DNA from: Phycisphaerae bacterium
GTDB lineage: Bacteria; Planctomycetota; Phycisphaerae; Phycisphaerales; SM1A02
Reading direction: 5' to 3'
DNA length: 15,626 bases
Assembly (NCBI GenBank): GCA_002684755.1
Contig: NYVS01000042.1
Coordinates: 1-15,626 of the forward strand
Both the position numbers and the translations under genes were made by a program. The notes beneath the pieces were generated by a model. The model saw only the letters and a program-made list of their open reading frames with translations. It did not search any database and was not told the DNA's origin. Positions 1 to 7,655 of this stretch are shown here, one piece after another; the stretch's first letter is position 1, and every line of letters starts with the position of its first letter.

Positions 1-108
1 CTCGACACCGCGATCGCGGAGCTCTTCTACAACGGAATGATCAGTCGCGAGGACGCGATCGCCCAGTCCGCGAACCCCGACAAGCTCGAACGCATGATCG
101 CCGCCTGA
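1..108 (+). CDS. C-terminal end of GspE/PilT-family secretion/pilus ATPase (5' truncated)
   Basis: An open frame enters from the left edge and stops with TGA at 106-108, giving the last 35 residues of a protein. The tail reads as a short helix, then NGMISREDAIAQSANPDKLE and a few closing residues. In PilT/GspE-type hexameric ATPases the C-terminus commonly has this form: a G-x-I-s-x-e-x-A segment, then an a-x-n-P-x-x-L segment. The family powers assembly or retraction of (pseudo)pili at the inner membrane. The gene ends 22 bp before a GspF/PilC gene, the usual partner, which supports the call. No Walker motifs lie in the window, so PilT, PilB and GspE cannot be told apart; the tail looks most like PilT. 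Confidence 0.6.
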   Translation, partial: LDTAIAELFYNGMISREDAIAQSANPDKLERMIAA

Positions 109-113
109 GGCGG
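101..113 (+). repeat. Short GC hairpin centred on the ATPase stop codon
   Basis: CCGCC-TGA-GGCGG is a perfect 5 bp stem whose 3-base loop is the TGA stop codon of the upstream ATPase. A purine-rich stretch (GGGGGACGG) follows just before the gspF start. No T-run follows, so it is not a classical terminator. It could modulate translational coupling, or it could be chance in GC-rich DNA. Confidence 0.3.
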
Positions 114-130
114 GGGACGGAATCGACACC

Positions 131-1354
131 ATGCCTCAGTACACCTATCAGGCCCGCAACGGATCGGGAAGCGTGGAAGCCGGTGGTCTCGCCGCGGCGG
201 ATGCCGCGACCGCGGCGGCCATGCTCCGGGGCAAGGGACTTCACGTGGTCCAGCTCGCGCCCACCGCGACTCAGGATCGGTTTTCAGGAATCAGCGAGAA
301 GCTGAGCTGGTCGAGCGGGCCGGGCAAGAAGGAGATCCTCGACTTCACGACCCAGCTCGCGGTCATGATTCGCGCCGGCATCAGCATCCGCCAGGCGCTC
401 GAGGGAATCGCGGACCAGACCACCAACGTCAAGTTCAAGCGCATCCTGCTGGAGATCAAGTCCGACATCGAGAGCGGGCGGCAGTTCTCCGAGGCGATCT
501 CCAAGCACCCCAAGCTCTTCGGCCAGCTCTACATCAGCATGGTGAAGGCATCCGAGATGAGCGGGGCCTTCGCACGCATGCTCGATCGGATCGCGGCCTA
601 CCTCCAGCAGGAGCTGGAGACGCGGAAGATGGTGGTCGGGGCGAGCATCTATCCCGGAATCATCGCCACCATGGCGATCAGTGTGACCGTATTCCTGCTG
701 ACCTTCGTGCTGCCGCGTTTCGCAGGCGTGTTCGAAGGCAAGGAGGAGGCCCTGCCCGGCCCCACGAAGTTCCTGATGTCGCTTTCGGACTTCATGGTCG
801 GCTTCTGGTGGGTGATTCTCATCGCCGCCGCGGCCTTGATCACCGGGTTCATGCTCTTCGTCCGGACCGAACTCGGCGGTTTCTGGTGGGATCGATCCAA
901 GCTCTCGATGCCGGTCGCGAACCGGATGTTCCGCGCCCTCTACATCAGCCGTTCGCTTCACACCATGGGTGAACTGCTCAACGCCGGCGTACCCATGCTC
1001 GACACCCTCGCCATCACCGGCGACATCTCGGGAAACCGCCTGTTCAAGAAGATGTGGCGGTCCGTGCACGCCTCGGTGCGGCAGGGGCGGAAGATCCAGA
1101 CCCAGCTTTCGAAGTCCCGCCTTCTCCCCAAGTCCGTCGTCCAGATGGTCGCGGCGGGTGAAGACTCCGGCAAGCTCGGTGAAGTGCTCGACGAGGTCAG
1201 CGACTACTACCACCGCGTGCTTCGAGAAGCGATCAAGGCGGTCACCAGCATGATCGAACCGCTGATGATCGTGATCATGGGTTCGATCGTGGGCTTCATC
1301 GCCATGGCGATCATCCTGCCCATCTTCAAGATGAGCAGCCTGGTGTCCGGCTGA
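131..1354 (+). CDS. gspF: Type II secretion / type IV pilus inner-membrane platform protein, GspF/PilC family
   Basis: This 407-residue protein has the full length and layout of GspF/PilC. A small N-terminal region begins MPQYTYQARN, and two repeated T2SF cytoplasmic domains follow at about residues 70-195 and 275-395. Each opens with a shared pattern (FTTQLAVMIRAGISIRQAL at 72-90; ISRSLHTMGELLNAGVPML at 272-290). Three hydrophobic segments, at about 168-194, 222-245 and 375-398, match the family's three membrane helices. GspF sits in the inner membrane and couples the cytoplasmic ATPase to pseudopilin insertion. ATG at 131 was chosen because the family's conserved N-terminus starts there. 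The gene lies 22 bp after an ATPase gene and 15 bp before a prepilin gene, so it is probably in one operon with both. The sequence alone does not separate T2SS GspF from pilus PilC. Confidence 0.92.
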   Translation: MPQYTYQARNGSGSVEAGGLAAADAATAAAMLRGKGLHVVQLAPTATQDRFSGISEKLSWSSGPGKKEILDFTTQLAVMIRAGISIRQALEGIADQTTNVKFKRILLEIKSDIESGRQFSEAISKHPKLFGQLYISMVKASEMSGAFARMLDRIAAYLQQELETRKMVVGASIYPGIIATMAISVTVFLLTFVLPRFAGVFEGKEEALPGPTKFLMSLSDFMVGFWWVILIAAAALITGFMLFVRTELGGFWWDRSKLSMPVANRMFRALYISRSLHTMGELLNAGVPMLDTLAITGDISGNRLFKKMWRSVHASVRQGRKIQTQLSKSRLLPKSVVQMVAAGEDSGKLGEVLDEVSDYYHRVLREAIKAVTSMIEPLMIVIMGSIVGFIAMAIILPIFKMSSLVSG

Positions 1355-1369
1355 ACCGAGGAGGATCCG

Positions 1370-1915
1370 ATGTCGCATCACGCTCGAAAAGCCGTTCATC
1401 GAGGCCGGACTCGCGGTTTCACCCTCATCGAATCGGCGCTCGCCACCGTCATCATCGGCACCGGCGTGCTCGCGATGATCGCGGCCCAGCAGACGTTCCA
1501 CCAGCAGAACGGGTGGGCCCAGCGATCCGCGAACGCGATGCGTCTCGCCGGCGAGATCCGCGAGCTCACGCTCAACCTCCCCACCATCGATCCGGTGACC
1601 GGATCCGAGTACTGGGGCTCGGAGCCCAACGAGATCGTGGTGGAAGACTGGGACGACATCGACGACTTCGACGGCGCCGTCTTCTCCGCGGACCTTGGAA
1701 ACGGCCCGATCACCGCGATGCGGACCCCGTTCCAGAACATGCCCGGGTGGACCCAGCGGATCCTCGTCTCGAACGTGGATCCGTTCGACGTGCGCACCAC
1801 CCTCGAAGACGGCACGAGCGAAATGACCAGGGTCGAGGTGATCATCGAGTACCAGGGACCGGACGACCTCGAACCTCTGGAGATCACGAGGCTCACCTGG
1901 ATCCAGCCGCGATGA
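1370..1915 (+). CDS. Minor (pseudo)prepilin, PilV/GspI-like
   Basis: This 181-residue protein has a basic leader of 16 residues (RGRTRG) followed by FTLIESALATVIIGTGVLAM. That is a class III prepilin-peptidase signal: predicted cleavage after G16, N-methylated F17, the conserved Glu at +5 (E21), and a hydrophobic helix of about 20 residues. The rest is a small globular head rich in acidic residues, with no cysteine pair. A strong Shine-Dalgarno (GAGGAGG) lies 5 bases before ATG 1370. Position after gspF and before PilX/GspK-like and PilW/GspJ-like genes suggests the PilV/GspI role in a tip-initiation complex. Only the N-terminal motif is firm; the subfamily comes from context. The protein should insert in the inner membrane and enter a pilus or pseudopilus. 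Confidence 0.8.
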   Translation: MSHHARKAVHRGRTRGFTLIESALATVIIGTGVLAMIAAQQTFHQQNGWAQRSANAMRLAGEIRELTLNLPTIDPVTGSEYWGSEPNEIVVEDWDDIDDFDGAVFSADLGNGPITAMRTPFQNMPGWTQRILVSNVDPFDVRTTLEDGTSEMTRVEVIIEYQGPDDLEPLEITRLTWIQPR

Positions 1916-1955
1916 GCGACGGATCCTTCGACACCGCGAGGCGCGGAGCGAGATC

Positions 1956-4352
1956 ATGAGACGAAACGACTTCGAAAACCGACGATCACCGGCACCCCGT
2001 CGACGGCGCGGTGTCGCGAGCGTGCTTTCGATGATGTTCCTCGTGATCTTCGGCTCGCTTGCCGCGGCCATGGCGGTGGTTGCCACCGGCAACGTCCGAA
2101 CCGCCGACGTCTCCCTCCGGGTGAGTCGCTCGACCAGCGCCGCCGAGACCGGCCTCGTCTACGGCACCTGGATCCTCCAACGAGAGGCCAGCCGGTTCGT
2201 GGTCCGGAAAGGCGAGATCGACGCGGAATTCACCGGCGAACTCTGGGCCGGGACCTACGACACCTCGACCGATGGCGAAGTCGTCCTCACCCCTTCCGAC
2301 GGCTACATCACCAGCACGGACCCGTCGGGCATCGCGGAAGCGGTGCGGGATGCCCACCTGGCGGGCGATCACGGCGAGATCATCGAACCGGGCGATGCCG
2401 CCCTTCCCGACATCGACTCGAGCGGCGATCTCCTCGCGGTGCGGCCGATCCGCGTCTCCGCGGAAGAGAACGCCGCCTACTTCCGACTCCGGTACGAACT
2501 GGTCCCGGGCGAGGCCGCGATCCGCGTCACCAGCGAGGGAGTCGATCGTGAAGTCCGGCGAACCCTCTCGATGCTCGTCCGCCTGGACAAGCGGATCGAG
2601 TACGCGGTGGTGAGTCCGAACCGGATCATGATCGGAAAGAACGTCCTGATCGTCGGGCCGCTGGGCACCCGTTACGGCGAAGCCGAGGGCGAGCTCAATG
2701 CGGGCAACGGCAATCCGCTGGACATGCGCAGCGACATCCGCTGGCTGACGCCGGCCCTCGACGCGCGACTGGACGAGTTCGAGGCGATCGTCGCCGAAGC
2801 CGACGTCGACGACGACGGCCGACTCCGTCCGGGGCATCCCGTGGAGGGGCTCGCGCTCACCGAAGACTTCGAGGATCTGGACGGCGACGAATTCGTCGAC
2901 GAATTCGATCTCTTCCTGGAGACGTTCGACCTCGATGGCGACGGCCGGGTCGTCTACGACCAGACCCTGGCCAACGGCGCAACGGAGGAGTTCGCGGGCA
3001 TCGACGACCAGTTCGCTCATCTCGTCGACAACGCGTCCCCCGACCGGAACGACGACGGCGTCGTCGATGCCGACGACACGAGCCTCGGATGGCGGGACGG
3101 GGTGCTCGATTCCTGGGATCGATTCACCAAGGTCGACGGACGACTCGCTTTCGCCGTCGCGAGAAGCGACTGGGAGTCGACGCAGGACGCCCCCATTCGA
3201 TCCATCGTGCACGGGGGGATCCGGCCGGATCCCGACGAGGCCGCGATGTCCTTCGGCCTCGGTCCCGAGGAGCTCCGGGTGGTGACGACCGACATGTTCG
3301 CCGGCAGCGCCGCCTATTTCCGCGATGTCGCCTTCAGCGGCGGCGCGTTCCAGGACCAGGTCTCAAGCGGTGTCGCCGCCGGTGGGGAGGCGATTCTTCC
3401 CGGTGATGCCGAACATCCGGGCTACGAGACGACGCCGCTCGGCAGCTTCAGTCCCTACGACCTCTACCTCCGGCCGATCTACCGGGGAATCACCTTCCGC
3501 AACGTGGCGATCCCCACCGGCAACAACGCACTCTTCGAGGACTGCACGTTCCTGGGGGTGACCTACGTCGAAACCGAGCAGCTCTGCAACGATCCCAACT
3601 GGAACTACGCCGGAGCGCTGGAGGATGCGGACAGCGGGCCGGGATTCCTGATCAGAAGCCGATTCGGAGACCTTTTCACGAGCCATCCGGACCTCGGCGA
3701 GATTCAGGACTCGAAGATCCTCTCCAACAATCTCCGCTTCGAGAACTGCACGTTCCTCGGCTCGCTCGCGGGCGACACCCCCGGCGAATACACCCACTGG
3801 CGGAACAAGATCCAGATCACCGGGTCGTCGCGGTTCTTCGCCGATCCCGAGGACGAGGACATGCTCGACCAGCCCGACGGCGAGTACCTTCAGGAGCTGC
3901 TGGAAAGCCTTCCCGAAGATCAGTTGCTGGAGATGCGCAAGAGCTCGATCATGATGCCGGGCTGGTCCGTCGACGTGGGCAGCTTCACCAACGAGACCTC
4001 GGACGATCCCGATGCGACCCCGCGGGTCGATCTTCGTGGTCTGATCGTCGCCGGAATCCTCGACATTCGAGGTACCGCGTCGGTGAAGGGGACCTTGCTG
4101 ATGACCTTCCGCCCGGTCGCGGGCGAAGGCCCCCTCTTCTACGACGGCCAGACCGACGCCTTCAACACCACCATCGGCTACTTCGGCCCCGAAGACGGCG
4201 ACGGCGAGGGATCGGACCCGCTCGACCCCGACTTCAGCGGCTTCGGCGAGATCCTCCTCGAATACGACGAGGACATCGTCCTCCCTGACGGAATTCTCTG
4301 GCCGATCCTCGCGGAACCCGTCGCCGCGAGCTATCGAGAGGGAATCTCGTGA
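1956..4352 (+). CDS. Oversized PilX/GspK-like minor pilin with calcium-loop and beta-helix-like passenger
   Basis: This 798-residue protein starts with a basic leader (PRRRRGVAS, 15-22) and one hydrophobic helix (about 20-45). A SAAETGL motif at 61-67 follows, resembling the A-A-E-x-G/A-L segment of PilX N-terminal and GspK proteins. As in GspK there is no Glu at +5. Residues 283-374 hold about four EF-hand/dockerin-like loops: a partial one at 283-290, DLDGDEFVDEFD at 307-318, DLDGDGRVVYDQ at 325-336 and DRNDDGVVDADD at 363-374. Residues 512-602 contain two near-identical FE(D/N)CTFLG motifs (527-534, 595-602) in a context like right-handed beta-helix rungs. Typical PilX is about 200 residues and GspK about 330, so this one is far larger. 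ATG 1956 was chosen because the leader begins there, 40 bp after the previous stop; the 3' end overlaps the next gene by 4 bp. The tip-adhesin-like role is inferred. Confidence 0.7.
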   Translation: MRRNDFENRRSPAPRRRRGVASVLSMMFLVIFGSLAAAMAVVATGNVRTADVSLRVSRSTSAAETGLVYGTWILQREASRFVVRKGEIDAEFTGELWAGTYDTSTDGEVVLTPSDGYITSTDPSGIAEAVRDAHLAGDHGEIIEPGDAALPDIDSSGDLLAVRPIRVSAEENAAYFRLRYELVPGEAAIRVTSEGVDREVRRTLSMLVRLDKRIEYAVVSPNRIMIGKNVLIVGPLGTRYGEAEGELNAGNGNPLDMRSDIRWLTPALDARLDEFEAIVAEADVDDDGRLRPGHPVEGLALTEDFEDLDGDEFVDEFDLFLETFDLDGDGRVVYDQTLANGATEEFAGIDDQFAHLVDNASPDRNDDGVVDADDTSLGWRDGVLDSWDRFTKVDGRLAFAVARSDWESTQDAPIRSIVHGGIRPDPDEAAMSFGLGPEELRVVTTDMFAGSAAYFRDVAFSGGAFQDQVSSGVAAGGEAILPGDAEHPGYETTPLGSFSPYDLYLRPIYRGITFRNVAIPTGNNALFEDCTFLGVTYVETEQLCNDPNWNYAGALEDADSGPGFLIRSRFGDLFTSHPDLGEIQDSKILSNNLRFENCTFLGSLAGDTPGEYTHWRNKIQITGSSRFFADPEDEDMLDQPDGEYLQELLESLPEDQLLEMRKSSIMMPGWSVDVGSFTNETSDDPDATPRVDLRGLIVAGILDIRGTASVKGTLLMTFRPVAGEGPLFYDGQTDAFNTTIGYFGPEDGDGEGSDPLDPDFSGFGEILLEYDEDIVLPDGILWPILAEPVAASYREGIS

Positions 4353-4930
4353 ACACGAACACTCGACGCCGACGCCCCCGCCGCCGCGGATTCAACCTCG
4401 TGGAAGTGCTCATCGCGCTCGCGATCACCGCCACCCTGCTCACCGCCACCCTGGCGGCGCTGGACGCGAGTTTCCGCGCCTACCAGGCGACCACCGAAGA
4501 GGTCTCGACCCAGTCGATCGGCCGCATCGTCATGCACCGCATGCTCACGCTGATCCGCACCGGAACGGACTTCGGCCCGTATCCCGCCGATCCGAGGGTC
4601 ACCACCATCCAGAGCGACTTCATCGAGTTCCGGACCCAGAACGGCGAGGTCGTCACCATCACCTGGAACCGCAACGACGAGACGCTGCTGTATTCGGTCG
4701 AGGGGAACGCACCGGTGGAGATGCTCGACGGGGTGGTCGGCACCACCGACGAAGCGGGCATCGTGCAGGCACCGTTCACCCTCAACTACGAACAGGGGCG
4801 GCGTCTCTACCGCGCGACCATCGACATCACCGTCGAACCCGACGACATGATCGATCTCGAGATCGAGGGCGATCGCGCCCGACCGGTGCGACTGGTGGGC
4901 AGCGCGATGCCGAGGCTCGAAGCGTTCTGA
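4349..4930 (+). CDS. Minor (pseudo)prepilin, PilW/GspJ-like
   Basis: This 193-residue protein starts with GTG at 4349, overlapping the previous stop in a GTGA arrangement that implies translational coupling. The leader is very basic (TRRRRPRRRG). The type IV prepilin motif follows: FNLVEVLIALAITATLLTAT, cleavage after G14, Glu at +5 (E19), then a long hydrophobic helix. The remaining globular part has the length and beta-rich look of GspJ/PilW heads. Known GspI-GspJ-GspK trimers cap the T2SS pseudopilus, so with its two upstream neighbours this gene completes a plausible tip set. It ends 11 bp before the convergent ppk1 stop. The prepilin class is solid; the assignment to PilW or GspJ is inference from order and length. 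Confidence 0.78.
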   Translation: MNTNTRRRRPRRRGFNLVEVLIALAITATLLTATLAALDASFRAYQATTEEVSTQSIGRIVMHRMLTLIRTGTDFGPYPADPRVTTIQSDFIEFRTQNGEVVTITWNRNDETLLYSVEGNAPVEMLDGVVGTTDEAGIVQAPFTLNYEQGRRLYRATIDITVEPDDMIDLEIEGDRARPVRLVGSAMPRLEAF

Positions 4931-4941
4931 ACGAAGTCCAG

Positions 4942-7101
4942 TCAGCCGTCCGAATCGGTTCTTTCCCTCGTCAATCGCATCAGGCGGGCATGCGTGCCCT
5001 CCATCCGCGGATCGTCCTCGGCGAGGTTGGAGGCGTCTCGCAGGGCGTACGTTCCGTCGGAGCGCATCTGCCAGGACTGCCGGTGATCCTCCAGATTGAT
5101 CATCAGGATCTCCCAGAGCCGGGCCCGGAGCCCCCGGTTCTCCACCGGGGTCGCCGCTTCCACCCGGTTGTGGAGGTTTCGATACATCCAATCCGCGCTG
5201 CCGATGATGAAGTCGCCGTCGAGGGGATCCTCGCGACCGCCGGAGAACCAGAAGATCCGACTGTGCTCGAGGAAGCGACCGATGATCGAGTGGATCCGAA
5301 TGTTCTCGCTCAGACCGGGCACCCCGGCGCGGAGACAACAGAAGCCGCGCACGATGCAGTCGATCTGCACTCCCGCCTGTGACGCCCGATACAACGCATC
5401 GGAGACCTCACGGTCCTCGAGCTGGTTCATCTTGCAGATGATGCGACCGGGCCGCTCCGGGGTGCTCACCATGATCTCCCGCTCGATGTAGTCGACGTAG
5501 CTCGACTTCATCGTGGTCGGCGCGACCAGAAGCTTGTTGTACTCGCGCTGCCGGCTGCGTCCCGTCATGTAGTTGAACAGGGTCACCAGATCCTCGGTGA
5601 TCGCGGGGTCCGCCGTGAAGAGTCCGACGTCCTCGTAGAGGCCGGCGGTCTTCGAGTTGAAGTTTCCGGTCCCGAGGTAGGCGTAGCAGCGGATGCCTCC
5701 GGCCTCCTGCCGCACCACGAGCACGGTCTTGGTGTGCGTCTTTAGACCGACCACGCCGTACGCGACGTGCACGCCGGCGTCCTCGAGCTTCCCGGCCCAG
5801 TGGATGTTCCGGGCCTCGTCGAAGCGGGCTCGAAGTTCGACGAGCACCGCGACCTGCTTCCCACTCTCCGCCGCCTTGATCAGCGACGGGATGAACGGAC
5901 TGTCACCGGACGTGCGGTAGAGGGTCTGCTTGATGCAGAGGACCCGCGGGTCCGCCGCGGCCTGCTCGACGAATCGTTCGACGGTCGCGTCGAATGACTC
6001 GTAGGGCATGTGGACCACCATGTCGCCGCTGCGGATCGCCGCGAGCAGATCCGAGGAATCGCCCTCGAGCCCCCGCGGAACGACGGGCCGCCACGGCTGG
6101 AATCGCAGTTCCGGAACGTCGAGATCCGCGATGTCGTCGAGGATCCCGTAGTCGAGGAGCCGATCGGTCTCATAGACGTCCAGCTCGTCGAGATCCAGCT
6201 CGTCGAGGACCAACTTGAGCACGCGGGGGTCCGGATCCGCCCCCACCTCGAGTCGGACGACGCTCGCGAATCGCCGCTCTCGAAGCTGCTGCTGGATGTG
6301 CTCGAGCAGATCCTCGGCATCCTCGCTCTCCTCCTCGACGTCGGCGTTCCTGGTGACGCGGAACGGGAGGATGCGGAGGATCTCCATGCCCGGGAAGAGA
6401 TCGTCGAGATTGTGTTCGATCAGTTCCTGCACCGGAACGAATCGTCTTCCGTCGCCGAGGTCGTACAGCCGGCGGGGAACTTCGGGCACCTTCACGCGGG
6501 CGAACAGCTCCTCGGTCTCCCCCGCACGGCGGAGCATCACGCCGATCGAGACGCTGAGATTCGAGATGAACGGAAAGCGGTGCCCGGGATCGACCGCGAG
6601 CGGCGTGAGAATCGGGAAGATGTTCGCCCGATACCACGACTCCGCGTCCCGCTTCTCCTCGTCGGTGAGATCGTCCCACCCCAGCAACTCGATCCCGGCA
6701 TCGACGAGCGTCGGAAGCACGTCCTGTCGGAAGCAACGCCGCTGGAGGTCCATGAGGTCCACCACGACGCCGCGCAGCTCGTCGAGCTGCCGTTCCGGCG
6801 GCAGGGTCTCGAAGTACTGGGCGCCGAGTCGGAGATCGCGACGTCGCTTCAGCCCCCCGATTCGCTTCATGAAGAACTCGTCGAGGTTCCGCGAGGTGAT
6901 CGAGAGGAACCGGACCCGTTCGAGGAGCGGCGTGCGAGGGTCGATGGCCTGGAAGAGGACCCGCCGGTTGAATTCAAGCCACTGGATGTCCCGGTTGAGG
7001 AACCGGCCCGGATCGTCCAAGCCGACCTCGCCCGGATCCGGCACGCCGCTTCCAATCCTCGATAACTCCTTCTCCGTCGACTGGGGGTCGGTCTCGGTCA
7101 T
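4942..7101 (-). CDS. ppk1: Polyphosphate kinase 1
   Basis: PPK1 reversibly transfers the gamma-phosphate of ATP onto long-chain polyphosphate. This 719-residue protein is full length. The N-terminal domain (about 30-130, with NRDIQWLEFNRRVL at 36-49) is followed by the head domain and two C-terminal PLD-like catalytic domains. The first carries YRTSGDSPFI (395-404), VELRARFDEARNIHW (421-435) and GLKTHTK with H456, which aligns with the autophosphorylated histidine (H435 in E. coli). It continues into the GTGNFNSKTA block. The second has LEHSR with H613 (E. coli H592) and GSADWMYRN. All landmarks are present, so the enzyme should be active. ATG 7101 gives the usual short N-terminal extension. 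The gene lies 100 bp downstream of a PTPS-family gene on the same strand and is convergent with the pilin operon. Confidence 0.97.
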   Translation of the reverse strand: MTETDPQSTEKELSRIGSGVPDPGEVGLDDPGRFLNRDIQWLEFNRRVLFQAIDPRTPLLERVRFLSITSRNLDEFFMKRIGGLKRRRDLRLGAQYFETLPPERQLDELRGVVVDLMDLQRRCFRQDVLPTLVDAGIELLGWDDLTDEEKRDAESWYRANIFPILTPLAVDPGHRFPFISNLSVSIGVMLRRAGETEELFARVKVPEVPRRLYDLGDGRRFVPVQELIEHNLDDLFPGMEILRILPFRVTRNADVEEESEDAEDLLEHIQQQLRERRFASVVRLEVGADPDPRVLKLVLDELDLDELDVYETDRLLDYGILDDIADLDVPELRFQPWRPVVPRGLEGDSSDLLAAIRSGDMVVHMPYESFDATVERFVEQAAADPRVLCIKQTLYRTSGDSPFIPSLIKAAESGKQVAVLVELRARFDEARNIHWAGKLEDAGVHVAYGVVGLKTHTKTVLVVRQEAGGIRCYAYLGTGNFNSKTAGLYEDVGLFTADPAITEDLVTLFNYMTGRSRQREYNKLLVAPTTMKSSYVDYIEREIMVSTPERPGRIICKMNQLEDREVSDALYRASQAGVQIDCIVRGFCCLRAGVPGLSENIRIHSIIGRFLEHSRIFWFSGGREDPLDGDFIIGSADWMYRNLHNRVEAATPVENRGLRARLWEILMINLEDHRQSWQMRSDGTYALRDASNLAEDDPRMEGTHARLMRLTRERTDSDG

Positions 7102-7177
7102 CTGGGCTCACCGCGCCTTCATTCGATCCAAGGGTGGGAATGCTCGCTCGAACGGCCTCTGCCTCCGAACTGCCGTC

Positions 7178-7183
7178 ATTCTA
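7178..7183 (-). promoter_or_regulatory. Weak candidate -10 element for ppk1
   Basis: On the minus strand TAGAAT (5 of 6 to TATAAT) lies in the 100 bp gap before ppk1, about 76 bases upstream of its ATG. No recognisable -35 hexamer sits 16-18 bases upstream. The call rests on the AT-rich hexamer in otherwise GC-rich DNA. Alternatively ppk1 is cotranscribed with the upstream PTPS-family gene. Confidence 0.22.
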
Positions 7184-7201
7184 ACGGACTGCTTCAGCCG
7201 C

Positions 7202-7573
7202 TCATTTCGGCGCCGGTAACCACCGCGCGATGCATCCGGGGGCCTCTTCGACCGCGACAGAGGCGATTTCACACCCTTCCGGGATGGTCGGGTCGAGCCG
7301 GGTCGCGACGTGCTCGGCGATCCGCTCGGCGGTCGGATGCAGCCGATCGAAGGGCGGAACCCCGTTGATCGTCCGCCCCGAAAAGGGTGCCACCACGTCC
7401 TTGAGCGAAGTCTCCACCACGTGGAAGTCGACGAGCAGATCCTCCTCGTCCAGACGAGGTCCGCGAACCGTCACCGTGACCCGCCAGTCATGGCCGTGGA
7501 GCTCCTCCCGAACCCCGCCCACGGTGACCGCGTGGGCCGCGGAAAATCGATGCGATACTTCGAGTTCGAACAT
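7202..7573 (-). CDS. 6-pyruvoyl-tetrahydropterin synthase / QueD-family protein, PTPS-III-like, with altered active site
   Basis: This 123-residue protein fits the PTPS/QueD fold in length and order. FSAAH (H14) and HGHDW (H26, H28) supply the three zinc ligands, VDF (48-50) follows, and PPFDRLHPTAERIAEHV (73-89) matches the P-[ST]-[AS]-E pterin-binding block, with E109/E110 near the end. The catalytic cysteine that normally sits four residues before the HGH motif is absent; the local sequence is REELHGH, an E-x-x-H-G-H pattern. In published work, PTPS paralogs with Glu in place of Cys (PTPS-III) replace the folate enzyme FolB in several phyla, including Planctomycetes. The usual Asp-His pair before Leu-Asn is also missing (FSGRTIN, 64-70). 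The function is therefore probably a pterin reaction other than queuosine synthesis, possibly folate. ATG 7573 starts exactly at the family N-terminus; longer upstream reading in this frame is antisense to the next gene. Confidence 0.82.
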   Translation of the reverse strand: MFELEVSHRFSAAHAVTVGGVREELHGHDWRVTVTVRGPRLDEEDLLVDFHVVETSLKDVVAPFSGRTINGVPPFDRLHPTAERIAEHVATRLDPTIPEGCEIASVAVEEAPGCIARWLPAPK

Positions 7574-7579
7574 GTTTCG

Positions 7580-7585
7580 AGTATA
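7580..7585 (-). promoter_or_regulatory. Candidate -10 element giving a near-leaderless PTPS-family transcript
   Basis: On the minus strand TATACT (5 of 6 to consensus) lies six bases before the ATG, reading TATACT-CGAAAC-ATG. Transcription would then begin at or next to the start codon, and no Shine-Dalgarno is visible. No good -35 hexamer is seen at standard spacing. Confidence 0.35.
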
Positions 7586-7590
7586 GGACA

Positions 7591-7619
7591 ATGGACCGTC
7601 CATCCGATCGAACCGGATG
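7591..7619. promoter_or_regulatory. Overlapping inverted repeats in the divergent PTPS-glmM region (possible operator)
   Basis: Two perfect inverted repeats overlap by three bases: ATGGAC-C-GTCCAT (7591-7603) and CATCCG-atcgaac-CGGATG (7601-7619). They lie between the starts of two divergent genes and just upstream of the TATACT element, where a regulator could touch both promoters. No known operator consensus is recognised. Confidence 0.4.
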
Positions 7620-7650
7620 AGTACGTTCGTTCGACGCCCCCCCCGACCGC

Positions 7651-7655
7651 AGGAG
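7651..7655 (+). promoter_or_regulatory. Ribosome binding site that fixes the GTG start of the phosphohexomutase
   Basis: AGGAG lies five bases before GTG 7661. This places the start here and not at upstream in-frame codons, which would run antisense through the PTPS-family gene. An in-frame ATG at 7679 is the only other reasonable start. Confidence 0.75.

Noticed and set aside
284..2092. Long minus-strand open frame (602 codons) opposite gspF and the first prepilin
   Set aside because: It is the GC-driven shadow of well-supported plus-strand genes; its translation is low-complexity, rich in H, D, R and E, with no recognisable domain.
7159..7195. CTGC-type repeats before ppk1 resembling a Pho box
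   Set aside because: Only 4-5 of 7 positions match the enterobacterial CTGTCAT unit, the third copy is off the 11-base period, and the orientation is opposite to ppk1.
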